From an uncultured Atopobiaceae bacterium (GTDB lineage: Bacteria > Actinomycetota > Coriobacteriia > Coriobacteriales > Atopobiaceae): a DNA stretch of 5,265 bases. The stretch's first letter is position 1, and each line of letters opens with the position of its first letter. Shown in pieces: positions 1 to 4,940 of this stretch. Position numbers and translations under genes: made by a program. The stretch lies in the NCBI GenBank assembly GCA_947303905.1, contig CAMYZR010000131.1, positions 1 to 5,265 of the forward strand, written 5' to 3'. Below the pieces are notes generated by a model. The model ran no database searches, was not told the DNA's origin, and saw only the letters and a list, made by a program, of their open reading frames with translations.

Positions 1-451
1 CAATTCCCGTGAACGCCATGCACAAGCCCACAAAGAACCCGACGCGCTTGACGCACCGCGCATTGATGAGCGTGGGAACCGACAGGTAGATCAGGGGTGC
101 CATACCCACGCCCATGATGGCACCGCATACGTAGAACCACGGCATGGAGTTGCCGCGACTCATGCCGATGAGGCCCAGCCCGGCGAGCAGCGTCGCGCCG
201 GAGAGCACCTTACGCGTGTCGAGCTTGCTGAGGTGGTTTCCCGCCATGGGAAGCGTGAGCATCATCATGATGTTGAGGATCGAGAAGTACAGCGTGAACG
301 ATGCGCGCGGCACCCCGAAGAACTCGGAGACCGGCGTGAAGAAGATGCCTGCGCAGCTGAGCACGAGTGCGCACGGCAGGCAGGTGATGGCGATGCAGCT
401 GGCCACGATGGCATAGGCGTAGTGGAAGCCGCCCTTTTGGTTGGTAGACAT
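1..451 (-). CDS. MFS transporter, N-terminal part (runs off left edge)
   Basis: The reverse strand reads 150 codons without a stop from an ATG at 451 to the window edge, beginning MSTNQKGGFHYAYAIVASC. The protein is strongly hydrophobic. Likely membrane segments are at residues 11-40, 50-70, 83-98, 103-125 and one starting near 137, the spacing of the first five helices of a major facilitator permease. The loop between helices 2 and 3 (GNHLSKLDTRKV, residues 71-82) sits where the MFS signature loop G-x-x-x-D-R-x-x-R-R is expected, but it is a degenerate version. An AAAGGGTG stretch about 6 nt upstream of the ATG is a fair ribosome binding site. The gene lies 140 bp downstream of the butyrate-kinase-like gene on the same strand, so it could be read through from it or from its own promoter near the 492-530 palindrome. 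Such permeases next to flavin reductases often carry organic acids, but the substrate cannot be read from this fragment. The MFS fold is fairly secure; the specificity is unknown. Confidence 0.85.
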   Translation of the reverse strand, partial: MSTNQKGGFHYAYAIVASCIAITCLPCALVLSCAGIFFTPVSEFFGVPRASFTLYFSILNIMMMLTLPMAGNHLSKLDTRKVLSGATLLAGLGLIGMSRGNSMPWFYVCGAIMGVGMAPLIYLSVPTLINARCVKRVGFFVGLCMAFTGI

Positions 452-491
452 GGGCACCCTTTCGAGACGACGGGGGATTCTGGAGAAACTC

Positions 492-530
492 TATGCCGCC
501 CCACGCATGAATGCTATGTGAGGCGGCATA
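492..530. promoter_or_regulatory. Palindrome with 9-bp perfect arms upstream of the MFS gene
   Basis: TATGCCGCC (492-500) and GGCGGCATA (522-530) are perfect inverted copies separated by 21 nt. The site is 41 nt upstream of the MFS start. A possible but weak minus-strand -10 (TTATAT) overlaps its right-hand end, and a TTGAGC lies 19 nt further upstream. No good T-run follows on either strand, so a terminator is less likely than a protein-binding operator. The same TATGCCGCC half-site recurs at 4882-4890. Confidence 0.5.
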
Positions 531-591
531 TAAGGCAGGCGGCCTTGGTGCCGCTCAAGTGGTCTCTCGCACAGAAGGGAAACGATGGAGG

Positions 592-1716
592 CTAGCCCTC
601 GACGTCGGCGAAGGAGCCAGGCAGCGTGAAGCCGGCCCAAGAGGGCTCGCCAGTGTAGGTCATGACCTCCTCGGTACCCTCGAGCGCACGGATGGCGCCG
701 GACGCGGAGCCTTCCATCTCGAAGTCGCCACCGTAGGCGATGACAGGTGCGATCCAGCCGACGCGCTTCTCGACGTAGGCCACAAAGCCCTTGTCGTTGG
801 AGACGCCGCCGGTGAGGATGATGCCATCCACCTGGCCTTCGAGCGTGGCGGCAAAGGCGCCGATGGCCTTGGCGGTCTGGTAGGCCATGGCCTCGTAGAC
901 GACCTTGGCCCATGCGTCGCCCGCGTCGATGCGCTTGTTGATTTCGATGGCGTCGTCGGTGCCGAGCAGGCCCTTGAGGCCGCCGGTCTTGCCGATCACG
1001 CCCATGATCTCCTTCTTGTCATGCTCGCCGGAGAAGGCCAAGGCCACGACGGGCTTCAGGGGCACGTCGCCGGAGCGGTTGGGGGCAAAGGGACCCGATC
1101 CCTCGAGCACGTCGTTGGTGTCAACCATGCGACCCTTGCGGTGCGCGGCCACCGAGAGGCCGCCGCCCACGTGCGCGACGATGACGTTGATCTCGTCATA
1201 GGCCTTGCCGAGCGAGTCGGCATAGCGAATGGCGCATTCCTTCTGGTTGAGGCAATGCACGTGGCTCTTGCGGTAGACGCCGGGATAGCCGGTGATGCGA
1301 GCGACGTCGTCAAGCTCGTCGGTGTCGGGTTGGTTGACGGCAAAGGCGGGCTTGCCGGTCTTCTGGGCAAAGGAATGAAGGATGGGGGCACCCAGGATGG
1401 CGGGATGGTTCATGCCGCAGTTGAGCACATGCTCGCAGACCGTCTCGTCGATCGCGAAGATGCCTCCGACGGTGGGGCCCATGCCGCCGCAGTACCCGGA
1501 GAAGGCGTCGATGGAGTCAAGCGTGACGCCAGCGGCGTCGAGCTCGCGCTCGATGGTGGCAATGCGGTAGTCGAGCTGGTCTGCAGCCAGGTCGAAGGCG
1601 GCGAGCTCGGCGGGATCGTGGCGCACGTTGGCCTTGAATACGGGCTCGGTGCCCTCGAAGACCGCGACCTTGGTGGAAGTGGAACCGGGGGAGAGCGTGA
1701 GAATGCGGTAGGCCAT
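592..1716 (-). CDS. buk: Butyrate kinase family protein (divergent, possibly altered activity)
   Basis: A complete 374-residue protein that aligns over its whole length with butyrate kinases (butyryl phosphate + ADP to butyrate + ATP, cytoplasmic, acetate/sugar kinase fold, usual length about 355-375). Recognisable blocks are the phosphate loop PGSTSTK (10-16), RKSHVHCLNQK (149-159), the glycine-rich AHVGGG (181-186), NRSGDVPL (213-220) and IILTGG (299-304). The ATG at 1716 is chosen over an in-frame ATG at 1770 because AGAGAGGAAT lies at good distance before it and the family begins at this point (MAYRILTL). Oddities: the usual INPGSTSTK reads LSPGSTSTK (Ser9 for Asn), the GRGG arginine is replaced in SGYCGG (Tyr75), and the family VDPVVVDEL reads VNQPDTDEL (Asn128 for Asp). 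No phosphotransbutyrylase gene is adjacent in the window. Family membership is firm; actual butyrate kinase activity is doubtful. It is transcribed divergently from the regulator gene. Confidence 0.88.
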   Translation of the reverse strand: MAYRILTLSPGSTSTKVAVFEGTEPVFKANVRHDPAELAAFDLAADQLDYRIATIERELDAAGVTLDSIDAFSGYCGGMGPTVGGIFAIDETVCEHVLNCGMNHPAILGAPILHSFAQKTGKPAFAVNQPDTDELDDVARITGYPGVYRKSHVHCLNQKECAIRYADSLGKAYDEINVIVAHVGGGLSVAAHRKGRMVDTNDVLEGSGPFAPNRSGDVPLKPVVALAFSGEHDKKEIMGVIGKTGGLKGLLGTDDAIEINKRIDAGDAWAKVVYEAMAYQTAKAIGAFAATLEGQVDGIILTGGVSNDKGFVAYVEKRVGWIAPVIAYGGDFEMEGSASGAIRALEGTEEVMTYTGEPSWAGFTLPGSFADVEG

Positions 1717-1734
1717 GGTGATTCCTCTCTGTGA

Positions 1735-1769
1735 TGCGACATACGGCTCGGGTACTTGTATATGTCGCA
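1735..1769. promoter_or_regulatory. Palindromic operator candidate in the divergent control region
   Basis: TGCGACATA (1735-1743) and TATGTCGCA (1761-1769) are perfect 9-bp inverted arms around a 17-nt spacer. The palindrome covers the predicted -10 and start of the butyrate-kinase-like gene. If transcription begins near 1750 the mRNA would lack one arm, so this is better explained as a DNA-binding site than as an RNA hairpin. The half-site TATGTCGCA resembles the TATGCCGCC half-sites at 492 and 4882. The neighbouring PucR-type regulator is the obvious candidate ligand (inference). Confidence 0.5.
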
Positions 1770-1786
1770 CAAATCTACATTTTCAA
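1755..1786 (-). promoter_or_regulatory. Candidate promoter of the butyrate-kinase-like gene
   Basis: On the minus strand TTGAAA (1786-1781) is followed after 18 nt by TATACA (1762-1757), a moderate sigma-70-type pair. The predicted start near 1750 gives a leader of about 34 nt before the ATG at 1716. The segment TTTGTGC-N6-TACAAG (1773-1755) within it recurs in mirror orientation upstream of the regulator gene. The right arm of the 1735-1769 palindrome overlaps the -10 region. Confidence 0.45.
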
Positions 1787-1841
1787 GACTATTTGCTTTA
1801 TCCAGCGACTCACATGGACGGCATCCTCAAATCGCACCTAC

Positions 1842-1872
1842 TCGACACGAGAAGTTTGTGCATCAGTACAAG
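1842..1872 (+). promoter_or_regulatory. Candidate promoter box for the regulator gene, mirror of the kinase promoter
   Basis: TCGACA (1842-1847, one mismatch to TTGACA) is followed by 7 nt, TTTGTGC (1855-1861), 5 nt, and TACAAG (1867-1872). The kinase-side promoter reads TTGAAA, 7 nt, TTTGTGC, 6 nt, TACAAG on the other strand. The -10 here is poor by sigma-70 consensus, so an activator or shared regulator may be required. It is supported mainly by the repeated pattern. Confidence 0.35.
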
Positions 1873-1939
1873 GCAAAACAGAGTTTCCAAATAGACAATA
1901 GCTATGGATTGCGCAGTTGACTCAAAGTGGGGCGTACGC

Positions 1940-3514
1940 ATGAAACTCAGAACGGTTCTTAGCGAGCTGGGAATCACTGATTACGTGACAGGCTCTGACG
2001 TCAATCTTGACAGGGACGTCATCGTCTTTCCTGGGGTGCCTGACGAGGACTCGATTGCAGAGCTCTTGGTGCTTGCCCCCGAGGACACTCGCACGCCTGC
2101 CCCCAGCTTTGTCGGTACGACGATGGTGTTTTGCGGCAAGGGACAACTCGATCACAACGACCAGCCGTGGGAATTCGAGCGGGCATTCATGAGCCTCCCA
2201 AGGCTCCATGTGTATCTTGACCTGCAGCGCAAGCGGCTCTACCAGGCCTTCCAGAGCTCTTATGACATCCAGCGCTTTGCGGATCGCGTGTGCGAGATCC
2301 TTGGCAATCCGCTCATGATCGTCAACTCCGATCGCCGCCTTCTGGCAAGCGCCGGCGACTTTCCGGAGAACCGTGCCGATGTGCTCGAGGAGATAAACCA
2401 GGGCTATGTCTCCGAGGAGGTCAATGCGGAGATGGAGGCCGCGGGTATCCTTGATGACGTCCGTCATGCGGGACACTCGATCATCTCGGAAAACGAGCGA
2501 TTCGGCCAGCGTTGGGTGACCTCGATCATCTCCTTCCACCACATGGAGATGGGTCGTTTTGACATGCTCGAGCAGGGCTCGCCCATCCGAGAGTCGGATC
2601 TCGAGCTCGTCGACTTCGCGGGGTCGCTGGCTGGCATCATGATCGACAAGCTCGGCATCGCGGGAGAGCGGGCGGGCTCGGGCTCGTCGGTGCTCGACGA
2701 CCTGTTGGGCGCCACCTTTGCCAACGAGAAGACCATGCGCGCACAGCTTGCGCTCAGTTCCATGCCCATCGACGAGACCTACGTGCTGGTCATGCTGACG
2801 GGCGACCGAGAGGTGTCGCGCACGCACCTGCAGCGCATCGCAGCACGCGTGAGCGGCGCATTTCGCAACTGCCTGTGGACGATAAGGGACGGTCACCTGG
2901 TGGTGCTCATAGCCATAGGCGGGAGGACCTGCGTGGGCTGGGACGCCTACGAGCGTGCGGAGCGCGTGATAGGCCAGCGCAAGGACTTCGTCTCGACGCT
3001 GGAGCGCAACGGCTTCAAGGGCTACGTGAGCGAGCCCTTCGAGCAGATTGGGATGACCCCCGATCGCTACCAGCAGGTCATCGACCTCCATGCGGCCCAC
3101 ATCACGGGCGACGCGCTTTTGGCCTTCTTCTGGCAGCATCGCTTCTCCGTCTTGGCGAGCATGGCAAGCACCTTTGGGCAATTGGACATGATGTTGGACA
3201 AGCGCGTGATTGCCATGAGCCTGTACGACCGCGATCACGGAACGGCCTATCTCGATACCGCCATCAAGACGGTCGAGCATCCTGGCAGCCCTGCCGAGGC
3301 CGCCAAGGCGCTCAACGTGCACCGAAACACCTACTTCTATCGGGTCAACAAGATCGCGGAGCTCTTCTTCGTGGACCTGAAGAGCGGAGAAGACCGGCTT
3401 GCGGTGGCGTTTTTCACCAAATTCCTCGATGGCATGGACAATCACCTGATGTTCGATGTAGACCAGATGTCACCCGCATGGAAGCGTGCGGTGGGCTACT
3501 CGTCCAAGTATTAG
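1940..3514 (+). CDS. PucR/CdaR-type transcriptional regulator with N-terminal sensor region
   Basis: A 524-residue DNA-binding regulator. The C-terminus (about 426-496) is a PucR-type helix-turn-helix: YDRDHGTAYLDTAIKTV, then AAKALNVHRNTYFYRVNKIA (454-473) and a closing DRLAVAFFTKFL helix, matching the family pattern aA-x-L-x-vHrNT-x-x-yR. Residues about 250-395 look like the CdaR GGDEF-like middle domain. Residues about 90-240, with NPLMIVNSDRRLLASAGD, look like a GAF/PAS-type sensor module. The first about 80 residues distantly recall the PucR N-terminal domain. There is no signal peptide or membrane segment, so it should be a cytoplasmic ligand sensor. An ATG at 1904 would add 12 residues but has no ribosome binding site; the ATG at 1940 follows a GTGGGGC stretch and starts MKLRTVL, as relatives do. 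It is divergent from the kinase-like gene and upstream of the flavoprotein genes, which suggests local control. Codon use is more mixed than in the two flavoprotein genes, fitting lower expression. The ligand is unknown. Confidence 0.85.
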   Translation: MKLRTVLSELGITDYVTGSDVNLDRDVIVFPGVPDEDSIAELLVLAPEDTRTPAPSFVGTTMVFCGKGQLDHNDQPWEFERAFMSLPRLHVYLDLQRKRLYQAFQSSYDIQRFADRVCEILGNPLMIVNSDRRLLASAGDFPENRADVLEEINQGYVSEEVNAEMEAAGILDDVRHAGHSIISENERFGQRWVTSIISFHHMEMGRFDMLEQGSPIRESDLELVDFAGSLAGIMIDKLGIAGERAGSGSSVLDDLLGATFANEKTMRAQLALSSMPIDETYVLVMLTGDREVSRTHLQRIAARVSGAFRNCLWTIRDGHLVVLIAIGGRTCVGWDAYERAERVIGQRKDFVSTLERNGFKGYVSEPFEQIGMTPDRYQQVIDLHAAHITGDALLAFFWQHRFSVLASMASTFGQLDMMLDKRVIAMSLYDRDHGTAYLDTAIKTVEHPGSPAEAAKALNVHRNTYFYRVNKIAELFFVDLKSGEDRLAVAFFTKFLDGMDNHLMFDVDQMSPAWKRAVGYSSKY

Positions 3515-3618
3515 GCGAGCTCCGCCTGGCAACTCCTTCCGGGCGCAATTAGTCTCTTGCCCTATGGGGGCGCCATTCGTGCACGTGCCGCTCGTACGCA
3601 TTCAAACGATTGCACAGT

Positions 3619-3654
3619 GCCTTTGACCATAGACTTTATTTGTTAGGCAAAGGC
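3619..3654. promoter_or_regulatory. Dyad and possible promoter upstream of the flavodoxin-like gene
   Basis: GCCTTTG (3619-3625) and CAAAGGC (3648-3654) form a perfect 7-bp inverted repeat around an AT-rich 22-nt spacer. A good -35-like TTGACC (3623-3628) overlaps the left arm, but no convincing -10 lies 16-18 nt downstream. An alternative TTGCAC (3610-3615) is also without a clear partner. The site lies 28 nt before the start codon, in the only AT-rich part of the 168-bp gap, so it probably holds the promoter or an operator. Its arms do not resemble the TATGCCGCC sites. Confidence 0.35.
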
Positions 3655-3667
3655 TGTAATACGTCTC

Positions 3668-3676
3668 GGAGAGGGG
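3668..3676 (+). promoter_or_regulatory. Ribosome binding site deciding the start of the flavodoxin-like gene
   Basis: GGAGAGGGG abuts an ATG at 3677 and stands 6 nt before a second in-frame ATG at 3683. Normal spacing favours initiation at 3683, giving MTKILGVSFGTKNGN, the usual start of this family just before its first beta strand. Confidence 0.65.
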
Positions 3677-3682
3677 ATGGCC

Positions 3683-4762
3683 ATGACCAAGATTCTCGGC
3701 GTGTCGTTTGGTACCAAGAACGGGAACAACGACTCCATCTGCAAGGAGGTGCTCAAGGGCGCCCAGGAGGCTGGCTGCGAGGTGGAGTTCATCCAGGCGC
3801 AGAGCCTCGACATCAAGCACTGCACCGGCTGCATCGCCTGCGTGAAGGCCCTCATGAGCGGTCGCGGCAACATGTGCGTCCACAAGGACGACTTCGACTG
3901 GCTGGCCTTCAAGATGTTCACCTCTGACGGCATCATCATGGTCGACCCGATCTTCGAGACCGGCGCCTCCGGCCTGTTCCACACCATCATGGACCGCTTC
4001 GGGCCCCGCATGGACACCGGCAACAACTTCATCGGCATGCAGATCGCGAAGGGCGCCCTGGCAGAGGGCAAGAAGGGCGTCATTCCGCCCGAGTGCGTCT
4101 TCCACACCGGCATCCCCGTGTCCTACATCGGCATCGGCGGCTCCGACTGGGGCACCCACATCCAGTCCGACCACCAGATCCAGTCCATGACCCCGGCTTG
4201 GAAGGTCATCGACAACGAGTGGATCCCCTGGGCAAAGACCGCCCTCATGAAGGACGAGGTCGTCGCGCGCGCCCATCAGATCGGCCTGAACCTCGCGGCT
4301 GCCGCCAAGGATCCCGAGCACGCCGAGTACCAGGGCAAGAAGGGCGTCTGCCCGCACTGCAACTGCAACGACTTCTATCTGTATCCCGGCACCAACCGCG
4401 CCGTCTGCTGCGTGTGCGGCCTGCAGGGCAAGATCGTCATCGACACCAAGGGTGCGGTGACCGTTGAGTACGCCGAGCAGGACCTCAAGGACGAGAACGG
4501 CAACACCGTGCTCGACGAGAACGGCGAGCCCGCCTTCCCCGGCATCTACGACGACCAGGGTCGCGAGCGCGCTCATGACACCATGGGCGGCAAGCAGATT
4601 CACGGCGAGGACATCGGCAAGAACGAGGGCATTCTTACCCAGATGCAGCGCACCCCCGAGTACAAGGCTCGCGTCGCCGGCTACAAGGAGTTCCTGTCCG
4701 CCTCCATGCCTCCCGAGGATGACCGCTATGCCAAGTTCCAGGATCTCGGAACCCGCGCCTAA
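3683..4762 (+). CDS. Flavodoxin-fold iron-sulfur-flavoprotein-like oxidoreductase with extra cysteine domain
   Basis: A 359-residue cytoplasmic protein. Residues 1-about 200 are a flavodoxin-like fold of the NADPH-dependent FMN reductase family. They begin with beta strand ILGVSFG and the FMN phosphate loop GTKNGNNDS (10-18), followed by CTGCIAC (Cys47, 50, 53), Cys65 and a conserved KDD, as in iron-sulfur flavoproteins. Residues 221-246 hold a second cysteine site, CPHC (223-226) and CCVCG (242-246), whose CxxC-x15-CC spacing equals that of desulforedoxin; a zinc ribbon is the alternative. A charged C-terminal tail of about 110 residues follows, with a short DENGNTVLDENGE repeat. Common relatives are 180-210 residues, so this is an extended form. 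The likely role is FMN-based electron transfer, perhaps to the FAD enzyme encoded next; NAD(P)H use is not shown. Codons are almost all C- or G-ending, suggesting high expression. A strong terminator follows at once, so the next gene needs its own promoter or readthrough. The fold is confident; the partner and cofactors are inferred. Confidence 0.82.
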   Translation: MTKILGVSFGTKNGNNDSICKEVLKGAQEAGCEVEFIQAQSLDIKHCTGCIACVKALMSGRGNMCVHKDDFDWLAFKMFTSDGIIMVDPIFETGASGLFHTIMDRFGPRMDTGNNFIGMQIAKGALAEGKKGVIPPECVFHTGIPVSYIGIGGSDWGTHIQSDHQIQSMTPAWKVIDNEWIPWAKTALMKDEVVARAHQIGLNLAAAAKDPEHAEYQGKKGVCPHCNCNDFYLYPGTNRAVCCVCGLQGKIVIDTKGAVTVEYAEQDLKDENGNTVLDENGEPAFPGIYDDQGRERAHDTMGGKQIHGEDIGKNEGILTQMQRTPEYKARVAGYKEFLSASMPPEDDRYAKFQDLGTRA

Positions 4763-4771
4763 GTAACAACT

Positions 4772-4807
4772 GAGGGCTCTTGTGCAAACGAACAAGAGCC
4801 CTCTTTT
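4772..4807 (+). terminator. Rho-independent terminator after the flavodoxin-like gene
   Basis: GAGGGCTCTTGT (4772-4783) pairs perfectly over 12 bp with ACAAGAGCCCTC (4792-4803) around an 8-nt loop and is followed by TTTTCTC. It begins 10 nt after the stop codon. Confidence 0.9.
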
Positions 4808-4810
4808 CTC

Positions 4811-4828
4811 AACCGACGAGAGTCGGTT
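4811..4828. repeat. Short hairpin with GAGA tetraloop
   Basis: AACCGAC (4811-4817) and GTCGGTT (4822-4828) form a 7-bp perfect stem closed by GAGA, a GNRA-type loop. It sits 3 nt past the terminator T-tract and has no T-run of its own. It could be a transcript-stabilising hairpin from readthrough, or a small dyad operator for the next gene. Confidence 0.4.
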
Positions 4829-4848
4829 ACGCACACATAGATTGATGC

Positions 4849-4880
4849 TCTCACCTGTGAGAACGTTACGGTCAAGGTAA
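4849..4880. promoter_or_regulatory. Two adjacent small dyads upstream of the FAD reductase gene
   Basis: TCTCAC-CT-GTGAGA (4849-4862) is a near-perfect palindrome. GTTAC-N7-GTAAC (4865-4869 and 4876-4880, the latter read as GGTAA/GTAAC across 4877-4881) follows directly. A TTGATG (4842-4847) is a possible -35, but no good -10 is placed for it; TAACTA near 4878 is weak. These look like regulator sites around an activator-dependent promoter, with low certainty. Confidence 0.3.
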
Positions 4881-4881
4881 C

Positions 4882-4907
4882 TATGCCGCCTGCACGCGCA
4901 GGCGGCA
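4882..4907. promoter_or_regulatory. Strong 10-bp palindrome/hairpin before the FAD reductase gene
   Basis: TGCCGCCTGC (4884-4893) and GCAGGCGGCA (4898-4907) pair perfectly around a 4-nt ACGC loop. It includes TATGCCGCC (4882-4890), identical to the left arm of the 492-530 palindrome. It ends 33 nt before the start codon, and no T-run follows, so it is not a terminator. It may be an operator shared with the MFS gene or a leader hairpin. Confidence 0.55.
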
Positions 4908-4940
4908 GCACGGATTTAAAAGCGATTGAAGGAGGAACGT

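Noticed and set aside
531..591. Intrinsic terminator after the kinase-like gene
   Set aside because: Only a weak 5-bp AAGGC/GCCTT stem is present, with no T-tract on the minus strand.
511..1734. Long plus-strand open frame of 407 codons opposite the kinase-like gene
   Set aside because: It mirrors the codon bias of the real minus-strand gene, has no ribosome binding site and no recognisable domain; the minus-strand protein has clear family motifs.
1887..1895. ATAGCTAT palindrome before the regulator
   Set aside because: An 8-bp AT-rich palindrome is likely by chance in an AT-rich gap and has no second copy.
1904..1939. Upstream ATG at 1904 as the regulator start
   Set aside because: It lacks a ribosome binding site and adds 12 residues unlike the family; the ATG at 1940 is better placed.
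1922..3445. Minus-strand open frame of 507 codons opposite the regulator
   Set aside because: It is a high-GC antisense shadow without family motifs, rich in His, Val and Arg as expected from reversed codons.
3513..3527. AGGCG-N5-CGCCT stem at the end of the regulator gene as a terminator
   Set aside because: The stem is only 5 bp and no T-run follows.
3602..4834. Minus-strand open frame of 410 codons opposite the flavodoxin-like gene
   Set aside because: It runs through the terminator and is low-complexity Val/Leu/Ala/Gly/Asp/His sequence typical of antisense to C-ending codons.
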